Source: Serratia quinivorans (GTDB lineage Bacteria; Pseudomonadota; Gammaproteobacteria; Enterobacterales; Enterobacteriaceae). From it: DNA of 64,000 nucleotides. The notes below the pieces were generated by a model, which was not told the DNA's origin, ran no database searches, and worked only from the letters and a program-made list of their open reading frames with translations. A program made the position numbers and the translations under genes. Positions 48,234 to 57,414 of the stretch are shown here, one piece after another. The stretch is from assembly GCF_946227985.1 (NCBI RefSeq), contig NZ_CAMKGL010000001.1, forward strand, positions 1,116,001 through 1,180,000. Direction: 5' to 3'. Within the stretch, counting starts at the first letter, position 1. Each line of letters starts with the position of its first letter.

Positions 48234-48803
48234 GTGTCTTCAATTGTTGAGTTGTTAAAACTGCATCCGGTGATTGCCGCAGTAAAAGATAATGAAAGCC
48301 TGCAAGCAGCGGTAAAGTCGGATTGCCGGATTATTTCGGTGCTCTACGGCAACATCTGTAATATCGGGCGCATCGTGCAGCAGATTAAAGAAGCCGGGAA
48401 ATACGCCTTTGTTCACGTTGACCTGCTGGAAGGCAGTTCCAACAAAGAAATCGTGATTAACTTTTTGAAGATCGTGACGGCCGCCGACGGCATCATCAGC
48501 ACCAAAACCTCAATGGTGAAAGCCGCGCGTCAGCAGGGGTTCTATGCCATTCACCGGTTGTTTATCCTCGACTCCATCTCCTTTAATAACGTCGATAAAC
48601 AGGTGGCGCAGTCCACGCCGGACTGTATTGAGATCCTGCCGGGCTGCATGCCGAAAGTGTTGGGATGGGTGGCAGACAAGATTGATCTGCCGATCATTGC
48701 TGGTGGTTTGGTCTGTGATGAAGACGACGCCCAGACGGCATTAAAAGCCGGGGCTATAGCCGTCTCCACCACCAACCATGACGTGTGGAAATTAAAGCGT
48801 TAA
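48234..48803 (+). CDS. ygcP: Glycerol-3-phosphate-responsive antiterminator (GlpP family)
   Basis: A 189-residue RNA-binding antiterminator with a TIM-barrel-like fold. GlpP of Bacillus binds a terminator hairpin in the leader of its target and, with its ligand, lets transcription continue. The glycine-rich ligand region (EILPGCMPKVLGWVADKIDLPIIAGGLV) and the VHVDLLEG block are conserved. The order of the following genes matches the E. coli ygc locus. Two matching leader hairpins at 51587-51638 and 51861-51917 are the obvious targets. The gene's end overlaps the convergent kinase gene by 12 bp. Confidence 0.9.
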   Translation: MSSIVELLKLHPVIAAVKDNESLQAAVKSDCRIISVLYGNICNIGRIVQQIKEAGKYAFVHVDLLEGSSNKEIVINFLKIVTAADGIISTKTSMVKAARQQGFYAIHRLFILDSISFNNVDKQVAQSTPDCIEILPGCMPKVLGWVADKIDLPIIAGGLVCDEDDAQTALKAGAIAVSTTNHDVWKLKR

Positions 48804-50252
48804 CTCATCCACCAGGGGACTGAGCGCTCGTAACAGGGGATCGAGATGGGTGCTCACCCGCTGATAAACCTGCTGATTGAGTTGTTGGTAAAAGCGGTGG
48901 TTGTGGGCGTCCGGCGTAAAGCTTTCACCTACTTTCACCAGGGTGTCGGTTGCCTGCTGATAACTGTCGAATACACCTACCGCCATACCGGCGTTGATGG
49001 CGCAACCCACCGCAGCAGAACCACTCATCAAATTACGCCTGGTCGGGATACCAAACACATCGGCAAAAATCTGCATAAACAGGTCGCTGTTGGCCCCGCC
49101 GCCGGAAATGATTAGGCTGTGGAACGGCGTATTCAGTTCCTGCGCCATCTTGTCCATGTGGTTTTTCATGGTGAAGGCAATGCCTTCCAGAATGGAACGA
49201 TACATATGCGCCCGGGTGTGACGCCCGTCGAAACCGATCATCGCGCCTTTGCGGAATTCCGCTTCAGGAGGGGGTGCCCAGTCATGCACGGTGATTAACC
49301 CTTCACACCCGGCAGGCACGCGTTCTGCCTCTTGGTTTAGCAGATCTTCGATGCTCACCCCGGCGTCATGGGCAGCAGACAGCGCTGCGGCACCAAATTG
49401 GTCGCGAAACCAGCTGACTGTCCACATGCCACGTCGAACGCCCATGCATTCATACAAATAGCGGCCGGGGATCGAGGCCTGAAACGGCCAGAAATTCTGC
49501 GCATTTTTCACATTGGTATGGCCATGCACCATGGCACCGATATAGGTGCCCAGCGAGACTAACGCAACCCCCTCATCCAGCGAACCGGCCCCCAGGGCTT
49601 CTACCGCCTTATCGTGTGCGGTCGCCACGACGGGAATACCGGCAGGCAAGCCGATGTGTTGCGCCGCACGTTCGCTGAGATGACCGAGGATTTCCCCCGG
49701 CTTCACCACATCAAAAACCTGATCGCGCGTCAGGTTGCAGCTTTGCCAAACTTGCGGATCGGTGCTCCAGTCCAGTGTGTCATTGTCCATCGGCCACCAG
49801 CCGATATAGTTGGCGCAGGTATCTTTAAACTCACCGGTCAACCTGTGCGTGATATAGCCGGAGGTGGTGGTGACATAGCGCACGCCCCGGTAAGCCTCGA
49901 TATATTCATAGGGCTTATTCAGGCGTTTATCCATCCAGTTGATGACCGGGTAGGCCAGTTCGCCGCTTTCTTTCAGTAACGCCCGGCAACAGCGAATGAT
50001 GCAGACGCCCATCGCCACAATGTCCTGCGGTTGACCGCCACGGTCGGCAAAATGCTGCATCACGCGGCGAAACGCTACTTTTAAAGCATGCCACAGGTCG
50101 TCATCAGGGTGTTCCGCCAACAGCGGTGCGGGGATATCCAGTTTGCGCAGCTGCTGTTTACCTTCGCAAATGACCTTGCCGTCCAAATCAAAAATAACCA
50201 CTTTTGCGCTTTGGGTGCCAACGTCCACCCCCATCAGATACTTCTTCTTCAT
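48792..50252 (-). CDS. ygcE: FGGY-family sugar kinase YgcE
   Basis: A 486-residue ATP-dependent kinase of the glycerol/xylulose kinase family. The N-terminal phosphate motif is MGVDVGTQSAKVVIFDLDG, and the C-terminal adenosine region (IISGGGANSDLFMQIFADVFG) completes the two-lobed fold. It probably phosphorylates the sugar or polyol brought in by the next gene's carrier. The ATG follows AAGGAG. It is second in the leftward operon yqcE-ygcE, 25 bp after yqcE. Confidence 0.88.
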   Translation of the reverse strand: MKKKYLMGVDVGTQSAKVVIFDLDGKVICEGKQQLRKLDIPAPLLAEHPDDDLWHALKVAFRRVMQHFADRGGQPQDIVAMGVCIIRCCRALLKESGELAYPVINWMDKRLNKPYEYIEAYRGVRYVTTTSGYITHRLTGEFKDTCANYIGWWPMDNDTLDWSTDPQVWQSCNLTRDQVFDVVKPGEILGHLSERAAQHIGLPAGIPVVATAHDKAVEALGAGSLDEGVALVSLGTYIGAMVHGHTNVKNAQNFWPFQASIPGRYLYECMGVRRGMWTVSWFRDQFGAAALSAAHDAGVSIEDLLNQEAERVPAGCEGLITVHDWAPPPEAEFRKGAMIGFDGRHTRAHMYRSILEGIAFTMKNHMDKMAQELNTPFHSLIISGGGANSDLFMQIFADVFGIPTRRNLMSGSAAVGCAINAGMAVGVFDSYQQATDTLVKVGESFTPDAHNHRFYQQLNQQVYQRVSTHLDPLLRALSPLVDELTL

Positions 50253-50277
50253 GCGATCGCTCCTTAAGAAAAATGCC

Positions 50278-51561
50278 TTACCCGACGGCCGGCTTTGTGG
50301 TTATGGTTTTAGCGTCGGTAGTTTTGATCTTGTTGAACAACAGATAAGTAAACACCACCACCAAACCGGTGGCGACCAGGCCCATCAGCCACATATTGCG
50401 GTAGGCCTCGGCGGCGGGCAGGGTGTCTTGCCAGTGTCCGACCAGCGGATAAACAAACACGTCCGGCAGGAAACCAATCACCGAGCAGATGCCGACGGTC
50501 GTCCCCATAATGAATTTTGGCGTGCGGGCTTCACCTATGCAGGCGAAATACAGCCCGCGTGAGGCGTAGCAGGCAAAAGCCAACAGCAGAATCAAAGCGA
50601 TACCGACGGCGACCGACGCGGGTTGCCGATTGGTAAGTAACAGGGCCACCAGCGTGAACAAACTGACCACCGCCAGCAACTGGATCACCCGGGTGGGGGA
50701 TTTCAGCCGGCTATGGCTGGTGATCAAGCCGCCGAGCGGGCCGCACATGGCGCGGAAAATTTTATTGATGACAATACCCATATAACTGGCGGCCACCAGC
50801 GTCATGCCATACATTTCGGTCAGATAATTGGTGGAGTAACTCAGGATGGCATAGATGGTGTAAACACCGAAAATGATCATGCTGCAATACCAGGTGGTAC
50901 TGACCTTCAACACACTGAGGATATCGCCGAGGCTAAAGCGTCGCGAAGGCTCTGTATTGTCCGCCACCTGGGTTGAACCCTCGCTGACAAAGAACCAGCA
51001 CAACACGCCGAGCAGAATATACACGCCGCTGTAAATCAGGATCACCGCTTTGAGGCTGTTGGGATCCTCGGACGCAAACAGCGAGAATATCCACATGGTG
51101 AATACCGCCAGTGCCATAACGCCGACGCCGCGCAGCCCCTCCATCCAACCCATGATTTTGCCTTGTTCCGTATGATCGCCCAGCAGCGACGCCGCCTTGA
51201 TGGAAACGGACCACAACAGCAGAATAGTGGTAATGGCGAACGCAACCTGGATCAGGATCATCATCCAGAAAGGGGGGTAGAGTGCCATCAGCCCGCCCAG
51301 TAGTCCGGTGGCGATCATGGCGAAGGTCATTATTTTACGATGGGAGAATTTATCGGCGATAATACCGCTGGGGGCATAAAGGATAATAGCGGCGATGCCA
51401 AAGGTGCTCATTATTAACCCTATTTCGGTATTGGAAAAACCCATAAATTTCGCCATGGGTATCTGATATATATAACGTAAATAGGCCAAATCAAAACTCA
51501 CGCCGCCGCTAATGCTTATTATCGCCAGCGTTAACCAGCGGTGAAAATTTGTTTTTTTCAT
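50278..51561 (-). CDS. yqcE: MFS transporter YqcE
   Basis: A 427-residue carrier with about twelve helices (ISGGVSFDLAYLRYIYQIP; GFSNTEIGLIMSTFGIAAII). It is the first gene of the leftward operon with the kinase YgcE. The likely job is to import a sugar, polyol or glycerol derivative; the true substrate is unknown. The ATG at 51561 has GGGGGTG upstream; the slightly longer frame starts in the leader. A terminator hairpin in its leader (51587-51638) matches that of the divergent ygcW gene. Confidence 0.87.
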   Translation of the reverse strand: MKKTNFHRWLTLAIISISGGVSFDLAYLRYIYQIPMAKFMGFSNTEIGLIMSTFGIAAIILYAPSGIIADKFSHRKIMTFAMIATGLLGGLMALYPPFWMMILIQVAFAITTILLLWSVSIKAASLLGDHTEQGKIMGWMEGLRGVGVMALAVFTMWIFSLFASEDPNSLKAVILIYSGVYILLGVLCWFFVSEGSTQVADNTEPSRRFSLGDILSVLKVSTTWYCSMIIFGVYTIYAILSYSTNYLTEMYGMTLVAASYMGIVINKIFRAMCGPLGGLITSHSRLKSPTRVIQLLAVVSLFTLVALLLTNRQPASVAVGIALILLLAFACYASRGLYFACIGEARTPKFIMGTTVGICSVIGFLPDVFVYPLVGHWQDTLPAAEAYRNMWLMGLVATGLVVVFTYLLFNKIKTTDAKTITTKPAVG

Positions 51562-51586
51562 GCGGCACCCCCGTAAAAATGTCAAA

Positions 51587-51638
51587 CAAAAAAAGAGAAA
51601 AGCAAGCTCCCCGCATTGCGGGAAGTTACTTTTCTCTT
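51587..51638 (-). terminator. Leader terminator of yqcE, likely target of the GlpP-like antiterminator
   Basis: Read leftwards, AAGAGAAAAGTAA (51638-51626) pairs with TTGCTTTTCTCTT (51605-51593) with one G-U pair. Inside is an uneven internal loop, CTT facing GAGC, then an upper stem CCCGC/GCGGG with loop AAT. A run of seven U follows (to 51588), 27 bp before the yqcE start. The lower stem and internal loop are shared with the ygcW leader at 51861-51917. The upper stem differs in sequence but still pairs. Confidence 0.85.
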
Positions 51639-51795
51639 CGGCTCATTCAGTAACTGCATTAACAAATAGCATGGCGATGATAATTATAACAGTGACTACC
51701 ATCACAAAAGGTTAAAATAAAAACCGCAAGAGATGAGGCGGGGTAATTGTTCATAATAATCTCGAATACGGTAATTTTAGGGATGAAATGCTTTT

Positions 51796-51811
51796 TGTGA
51801 ATCAAATCACA
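51796..51811. promoter_or_regulatory. CRP binding site between yqcE and ygcW
   Basis: TGTGA-ATCAAA-TCACA has both perfect CRP half-sites at the correct 6-nt spacing. It lies 50 bp before the ygcW leader hairpin and in the divergent promoter region, so both operons may need cAMP-CRP. Confidence 0.75.
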
Positions 51812-51860
51812 GAATGGCGTTAATGCCTTATGTTAGCTTGCTCCTCAGTTACTAGAGCCG

Positions 51861-51917
51861 ATGAGAAAAGTAACTTCTCTGCCCCCCGCAGAGGAGCTTA
51901 CTTTTCTCATTTTTTTT
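51861..51917 (+). terminator. Leader terminator of ygcW, likely target of the GlpP-like antiterminator
   Basis: ATGAGAAAAGTAA (51861-51873) pairs perfectly with TTACTTTTCTCAT (51898-51910). An internal loop, CTT facing GAGC, separates it from an upper stem CTCTGC/GCAGAG (51877-51882, 51888-51893) with loop CCCCC. Eight T follow (51910-51917). It would stop transcription 30 bp before the ygcW start unless relieved. Confidence 0.87.
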
Positions 51918-51946
51918 GCATTTTTTTCAAGCTAAGGAGTCAGCAT

Positions 51947-52732
51947 ATGTCACTAGATGCATTGAATGCGTTCTCACTGGATTTCTTTTCATTGAAGGGC
52001 AAGACGGCCATTGTCACCGGTGGCAACAGCGGGCTGGGACAGGCGTTTGCCGTTGCCCTGGCCAAAGCCGGTGCCAACCTGTTCATTCCCAGCGTTGCGA
52101 TGGATCGCGGCCAAACCCGTGAAATCATTGAGCAGCAGGGCGTTCGCGTTGAGTTTATGCAGGTGGATATCACCGAAAAAGGGGCACCGGCAAGGGTCAT
52201 CGCGCAATGTATGGCGGACTTCGGCAGCGTGGATATCCTGGTGAACAACGCAGGGATCTGCAAACTGAACAAGGTGCTGGATTTTGGCCGGGCGGACTGG
52301 GATCCGATGATTGACATCAATCTGACCGCCGCTTTTGAAATGAGTTACGAAGCCGCCAAGGTGATGATCCCCAATCAACAGGGCAAGATCATTAATATCT
52401 GTTCTCTGTTTTCTTATCTCGGCGGGCAATGGTCCCCGGCCTATTCCGCGACTAAACATGCGTTGGCGGGTTTTACCAAAGCGTATTGTGATGAACTTGG
52501 CCAATATAACATTCAGGTCAATGGCATTGCGCCGGGTTATTATGCCACCGATATTACCGCCGAGACTCGCAGTAATCCGGAAACCAATCGCCGCGTGCTG
52601 GAACATATTCCCGCCAACCGTTGGGGCGATACCCAGGATTTAATGGGGGCGATGGTATTCTTGGCCAGTAAGGCATCAAATTATGTTAATGGCCATTTGT
52701 TGGTGGTCGATGGTGGTTATCTGGTTCGTTAA
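51947..52732 (+). CDS. ygcW: SDR-family dehydrogenase YgcW
   Basis: A 261-residue short-chain dehydrogenase, the same length as E. coli YgcW. The cofactor motif TGGNSGLGQAFA lies near residue 26, NNAG (VNNAGIC) near 105, and the catalytic Tyr-Lys in YSATKHA. It probably oxidises or reduces a sugar or polyol. AAGGAG precedes the ATG at 51947; the longer frame runs back through the leader hairpin and is not coding. It is the first gene of the rightward operon with ygcU. Confidence 0.9.
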   Translation: MSLDALNAFSLDFFSLKGKTAIVTGGNSGLGQAFAVALAKAGANLFIPSVAMDRGQTREIIEQQGVRVEFMQVDITEKGAPARVIAQCMADFGSVDILVNNAGICKLNKVLDFGRADWDPMIDINLTAAFEMSYEAAKVMIPNQQGKIINICSLFSYLGGQWSPAYSATKHALAGFTKAYCDELGQYNIQVNGIAPGYYATDITAETRSNPETNRRVLEHIPANRWGDTQDLMGAMVFLASKASNYVNGHLLVVDGGYLVR

Positions 52733-52800
52733 ATAGACGGGAGAGCTCGTTTTATCTCAGGCAGCAAGTTTTATATTCTTATTATCAGGAAGGAATAATC

Positions 52801-54255
52801 ATGTCTCTGTCTCGTGAAGCTATTGTCACTCATTTAAAAGAAATCGTTGGCCCGGCACGGGTTATTACTGATGAAGAAGTGCTGAAAAAAAACAGCGTCG
52901 ATCGTTTCCGTAAATATGCCGATATCCACGGGGTATTCACCCAGCCGTTACCTGCGGCGGTCGTCAAGCTGGAGAATACCCAACAGGTGGCTGACGTACT
53001 GAAGTTTATGAACGAAAATCGTATCAACTGCGTGCCCCGTACCGGCGCGTCTGCCACCGAAGGGGGGTTGGAGACGGTGGTAAAAAACTCGGTGGTGCTG
53101 GATGGTTCGGGATTGAACCAGGTGGTCAGCATCGATATCCGCAATATGCAGGCCACGGCCCAGTGCGGTGTACCACTGGAAGTGCTGGAGAATCAATTGC
53201 GGGCTCAGGGTTATACCACCGGGCATTCGCCACAGTCCAAGCCGTTGGCGCAAATGGGTGGGCTGGTGGCAACCCGCAGCATCGGTCAACTGTCTACGCT
53301 ATACGGGGCGATTGAAGACATGGTGGTCGGGCTGGAGGCGGTGTTCCCCAACGGCACCATTACCCGGATCAAAAATGTGCCGCGCCGTGCGGCCGGGCCA
53401 GATATTCGCCATGTGATTATCGGCAACGAAGGGGCGTTGTGCTATATCACTGAAGTGACAGTCAAAATTTTCAAATACACGCCGGAGAACAACCTGTTTT
53501 ATGGCTATACCCTCGACAATATGCAAACCGGTTTCGACATCCTGCGTGAAGTGATGGTCGATGGCTACCGTCCATCCATCGCCAGACTCTATGATGCGGA
53601 AGACGGCACTCAGCACTTTACTCATTTTGCCAAAGGGAAATGCGTGCTGATCTTTATGGCTGAAGGAGCCAAAGGCATCGCGCAGGCGACTGGCGCCGGT
53701 ATTGAGGCGATCGTACAGCGCCATGCCGAGTGCCATAAGGTGGACAGTAAACTGATCGAACAGTGGTTCAATAATCTGAACTGGGGGCCGGAGAAGGTAG
53801 AGGCCGAACGCGTACAGATCATGAAAACCAATAATATGGGGTTCACCACCGAGGTTTCTGGTGACTGGGCGAGTATCAACACCATTTATGAAAACGTGAT
53901 CCACCGGATACGTGCCGAATTCCCCCACGTCGCGGACATCACCATGCTGGGCGGGCACTCTTCCCATAGCTATATCAATGGCACCAATATGTACTTCGTT
54001 TACGATTACAACGTGGTGGGCTGCAAGCCAGAGGAGGAGATCGACAAATACCACAATCCGTTGAACAAGATCATCGTTGAGGAAACGCTGAAGCAGGGCG
54101 GATCTATGGTGCATCACCATGGTATCGGCAAGCATCGTACGCACTGGACCAAGGACGAGCATGGCAGCGCCTATTACATCCTGAAGGCATTGAAAGAGGT
54201 CTACGACCCCAACGGCATTATGAACACCGGCACCATTTATCCGCTAGAAAAGTAA
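52801..54255 (+). CDS. ygcU: FAD-linked oxidase YgcU
   Basis: A 484-residue flavoprotein with an N-terminal PCMH-type FAD-binding domain (NCVPRTGASATEGGLETVV; YTTGHSPQSKPLAQMGGLVAT) and a C-terminal FAD-oxidase domain (VHHHGIGKHRTHW). The nearest well-known relatives are alkyldihydroxyacetone-phosphate synthase and glycolate or lactate oxidases, which fits a three-carbon or glycerol-type pathway. It lies 68 bp after ygcW in the same direction. Confidence 0.9.
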   Translation: MSLSREAIVTHLKEIVGPARVITDEEVLKKNSVDRFRKYADIHGVFTQPLPAAVVKLENTQQVADVLKFMNENRINCVPRTGASATEGGLETVVKNSVVLDGSGLNQVVSIDIRNMQATAQCGVPLEVLENQLRAQGYTTGHSPQSKPLAQMGGLVATRSIGQLSTLYGAIEDMVVGLEAVFPNGTITRIKNVPRRAAGPDIRHVIIGNEGALCYITEVTVKIFKYTPENNLFYGYTLDNMQTGFDILREVMVDGYRPSIARLYDAEDGTQHFTHFAKGKCVLIFMAEGAKGIAQATGAGIEAIVQRHAECHKVDSKLIEQWFNNLNWGPEKVEAERVQIMKTNNMGFTTEVSGDWASINTIYENVIHRIRAEFPHVADITMLGGHSSHSYINGTNMYFVYDYNVVGCKPEEEIDKYHNPLNKIIVEETLKQGGSMVHHHGIGKHRTHWTKDEHGSAYYILKALKEVYDPNGIMNTGTIYPLEK

Positions 54256-54265
54256 TCTTGCAACT

Positions 54266-54283
54266 GGCCCGGTTCAGCGGGCC
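54266..54283 (+). terminator. Hairpin behind ygcU
   Basis: GGCCCG (54266-54271) pairs perfectly with CGGGCC (54278-54283), 10 bp after the ygcU stop. The T-run is weak. Confidence 0.45.
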
Positions 54284-54312
54284 TCCTGCACACAGGTGAA
54301 TAAAAATGATTT

Positions 54313-54339
54313 GCCGGGTGATGATAATCACCACCCGGC
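54313..54339 (-). terminator. Terminator of the copper receptor gene
   Basis: GCCGGGTG (54313-54320) pairs with CACCCGGC (54332-54339), with further pairing inside. Read leftwards it runs into AAATCATTTTT, a fair Rho-independent terminator just after the receptor's stop. Confidence 0.65.
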
Positions 54340-54348
54340 TCCGTTTAG

Positions 54349-56409
54349 TTAGAAGGTGACATTGACCTTGGCCCAGAGGGTGCGCCCTGGCTCATTGACC
54401 GAAGTATTAGAGGAGTAACCGAAGGTGCTGTTGCCTGCCAGATTGAGATGCTCGCTGTAGGTTTTGTTGAGGATGTTATCCAGGCCGGTACTGAGTTTGA
54501 CCTGCGGGTGCACCTTGTAGGCCACATTGGCGGAAAGCACGCCAAAGCCCGGACTGTCGGCAAAGTCTTTGCCCACTACGTTACCCTGATTGATCGCCAC
54601 ACGGTGCTGGCTACTGACCAGACGCCAAAGGCCGGTGCTGCTCCAGTCACCACGTTCGTAGGTTAAACCCAGGCGCGCTTCCAGTGGTGGAATTTGCGGC
54701 AGTGGCTGGTGGTCAGTGGTATTTTTACCCCAGGCATAGGCCAGGCTGGCATCGGTTTTCCAGTGCTCGGCAAGTTGATAACCCATGCCCATTTCACCGC
54801 CCATAATGGTTGCGTTTACGTTATCGGCCTGACTGATACGAGCATGATGCGGATCGTATTTGAACAGGATAAAGTCATTCACATGACCCAAGTACGCGGA
54901 CACCCAACTGTTAAAGCGTTTATCGGTGTATTGAGCGCCGATATCGATCTGCGTGGTCTTTTCACTCTTCACGCTATCAAACGGGTTTTTACTGCCGTTC
55001 GGCCCCAGAGTCGGGGAGAACAGTTCCCAGTAGTCAGGGAAACGTTCGGTATAGCCAATCCCGGCGTAAACCATCAGCGGCATATCGGCAAGCGTATGCT
55101 CAATGCGCGTAAAACCGCTGGGCAAGGTATCGGAACGTTCACGCTTATTAACCGATTTATAGTTATCCACCAGGCTGCGATCAAGGCGCGCACCGCTGAT
55201 AACCTTGCTTTGTTCGGTCGCGGTCCAGGTCAGTTCGCCAAAAGCGCCGTAGTTATGAAATTGCGCATCCTTCTGCCAACCGTCGCCTTGTTTATTGCGG
55301 TGAGTGTTGGTTTGGGTATCCATACCACTTTCCAACTTGAAATCTTGCCATAGCCAGGTACCCATGACGCGGCCGCCGACGGTGCGGCGATCCAGTTGCA
55401 TCGTCATCCCCATATTCATCATATGCCCCATGCCCATGTGTCCCATCGCCATGCCGCCCTGACCGGGGGAGCGAAGGGTGACGTTATCCATAATATGGTT
55501 GGCGTAGTTGTAATAAACCTGGGCTTCGAGTTTATCCAGCACCTCGCCAATGTTGGATTTTTCAAACCGCATGCCCAGACTTTCACGCTTGAACTGTGAA
55601 CCGTCCATGCTACGCCCGGCATAACGTGCTTCACCATTACCCCGGCCCATGGTCACCTCCAACAGCGTATCGCTGTCTGGCGTCCAGCCCAGCGCCAAGT
55701 CACCATTCCATTTATCCCAGCGCGATGGTACGCGGTCGCCATTGCCATCCTGATAGTCATTGGAACGCGATTTGTTGCCCATCAGGCGCAAATAGCCTTG
55801 TTCGCCCCCCAGACTGGCGTCGATATTTTCATCCCAACGACCATTAGAACCGGCCAATACGCTGGCATTGCCCTTGATGCCTGGCTTGTCAAAGCGCGGA
55901 CGTTCACGCTCAAAACGTACCGTTCCCGCTGAGGAACCTGGTCCCCAGAGCACCGTCTGCGGGCCTTTGGTGATGGTCAGCAGGTCATAGCTTTCCGGTG
56001 AGATATAGGAAGTCGGGGCATCCATTCTTGCCGGGCAGGCACCCAACATTTCGCCGCCGTCGGTCAGAATTTTTAGTCGTGAGCCAAACATGCCGCGAAA
56101 CACCGGATCGCCATTGGTACCGCCGTTACGGATCTGCGAGAAGCCCGGAATGGTTTTCAGGTAGTCCGATCCATCGCTGGCCGGCACCGGCTGACGGGGT
56201 GTTTTAGGTGATGTCACTATGGTCATCGGTGAATAGAGTGGCGCAGTCACGGTAATGACGTCACCGTCGTTGGTTTTGACGGCCACATCATGCTGATGCT
56301 GTTCAGCGGCATGGCTGTTGAAGGCCACCAGTGCAAACAACGGCATCGCCGCAGCAATATGCAGTGACAGAGGGTGTTTTTTATAATTCTTGATTTTACC
56401 GAACATCAT
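54349..56409 (-). CDS. TonB-dependent copper receptor (OprC-like)
   Basis: A 686-residue outer-membrane beta-barrel with signal peptide, plug domain (about residues 70-190; the opening has the TonB-box-like stretch DVITVTAPL) and barrel ending in the Phe-terminated strand LWAKVNVTF. A Met-rich stretch in an outer loop (MAMGHMGMGHMMNMGMTM) and a His-rich N-terminal part suit copper binding. Members of this family take up copper rather than iron siderophores. It lies near a DUF2946 gene, its usual partner. There are two ATG codons at the start; either is possible. Confidence 0.9.
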   Translation of the reverse strand: MMFGKIKNYKKHPLSLHIAAAMPLFALVAFNSHAAEQHQHDVAVKTNDGDVITVTAPLYSPMTIVTSPKTPRQPVPASDGSDYLKTIPGFSQIRNGGTNGDPVFRGMFGSRLKILTDGGEMLGACPARMDAPTSYISPESYDLLTITKGPQTVLWGPGSSAGTVRFERERPRFDKPGIKGNASVLAGSNGRWDENIDASLGGEQGYLRLMGNKSRSNDYQDGNGDRVPSRWDKWNGDLALGWTPDSDTLLEVTMGRGNGEARYAGRSMDGSQFKRESLGMRFEKSNIGEVLDKLEAQVYYNYANHIMDNVTLRSPGQGGMAMGHMGMGHMMNMGMTMQLDRRTVGGRVMGTWLWQDFKLESGMDTQTNTHRNKQGDGWQKDAQFHNYGAFGELTWTATEQSKVISGARLDRSLVDNYKSVNKRERSDTLPSGFTRIEHTLADMPLMVYAGIGYTERFPDYWELFSPTLGPNGSKNPFDSVKSEKTTQIDIGAQYTDKRFNSWVSAYLGHVNDFILFKYDPHHARISQADNVNATIMGGEMGMGYQLAEHWKTDASLAYAWGKNTTDHQPLPQIPPLEARLGLTYERGDWSSTGLWRLVSSQHRVAINQGNVVGKDFADSPGFGVLSANVAYKVHPQVKLSTGLDNILNKTYSEHLNLAGNSTFGYSSNTSVNEPGRTLWAKVNVTF

Positions 56410-56652
56410 CGTTCCTTAATGTAAATTTTGACGCTAAACGTATTTTCACATCTCGACCGGTTATTATTTAGGCGCAGTAATGCCCGGAACATCATGTCGC
56501 CGTAAATATGGGGTCGTCCTCGCCATAGCGGATTAATAACGCCAGTCGAGTTGCGATAAATAATGATCTGCAGCAGTAAATCTGACGGGCGTGCGTCAAC
56601 CTCCTGATTGAATTATCTCAACAGGAATAATTTGGCTGCAGTCTATTAATTT

Positions 56653-57120
56653 TTATATCAGAGGAAGTGATGCTGGTGGGGCGCGAGGTTGTGACTTGGA
56701 GTAGGCCACATGGGCAAATAGCGGGAAGATGTAATGCGCTGGTGGAGCGTGGGACAGCAACGAACCGGACCAGAACAACGGCGAATAGACCAGGTCCAAC
56801 AGCGGCACATGGATCAGCAGCACGCAGTAACCGCAGGCGCTGTCATCCATCATCATCGCCATATTGTGGCTGCCGGTCTGCATGGCCATTGGCATATCAG
56901 GCATGCTGGCCTTACCGCTCGGTGCTGACGGTGGCGGATGATGCATATGCGCCGACATATCCATACCGCAGTCAGCCATGCTGGCGGTTTCAGACTGCCC
57001 GACGCGCGCATGCTCCAGCGATCGGGAGATCACCGGGGCAATGAACAACATCAGGATCGCAAAAATCCCCAGACAGGCTGGGAGACGGCTTCGCGATGTG
57101 GCAGTCCTAATTAACGACAC
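56653..57120 (-). CDS. DUF2946 protein, copper-linked
   Basis: A 155-residue protein with an N-terminal hydrophobic segment (LGIFAILMLFIAPVIS, residues 18-33) and a His/Met-rich middle (ADCGMDMSAHMHHPPPS; MPDMPMAMQTGSHNMAMMM). A CGYC motif and a second hydrophobic segment follow. DUF2946 proteins are small membrane proteins coded beside copper receptors and are thought to help handle copper. It lies 243 bp upstream of the copper receptor gene on the same strand. Confidence 0.8.
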   Translation of the reverse strand: MSLIRTATSRSRLPACLGIFAILMLFIAPVISRSLEHARVGQSETASMADCGMDMSAHMHHPPPSAPSGKASMPDMPMAMQTGSHNMAMMMDDSACGYCVLLIHVPLLDLVYSPLFWSGSLLSHAPPAHYIFPLFAHVAYSKSQPRAPPASLPLI

Positions 57121-57414
57121 ATATATCCTAAATTAGTGCGAAATTAACGGACGGAATTGTACTGTTTTATCTGGCAAATGTTAAAACATTTTATCCGGGG
57201 TTAGTCTATTGATAAAGTGAATTGCCGTTTTTCTCACATTCTCAACCAATTTAACTATTAAGATATATCTTGGTTCCGACGGTAAATAATACTGGCAGTG
57301 AAGAAGTGGTTATATCTTGAACATCGCATTCCTATCGGAAATATCATCCTCGACAACAAAGACGATTAAGTGATATTACCTGCCCACATCCGCACTTCCG
57401 TGAGAGACGGCTGC

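Noticed and set aside
57297..57371. Short rightward frame (GTG start, about 23 codons) upstream of dsdC
   Set aside because: The peptide looks protein-like, but there is no ribosome binding site or family match; too little to call a gene or remnant.
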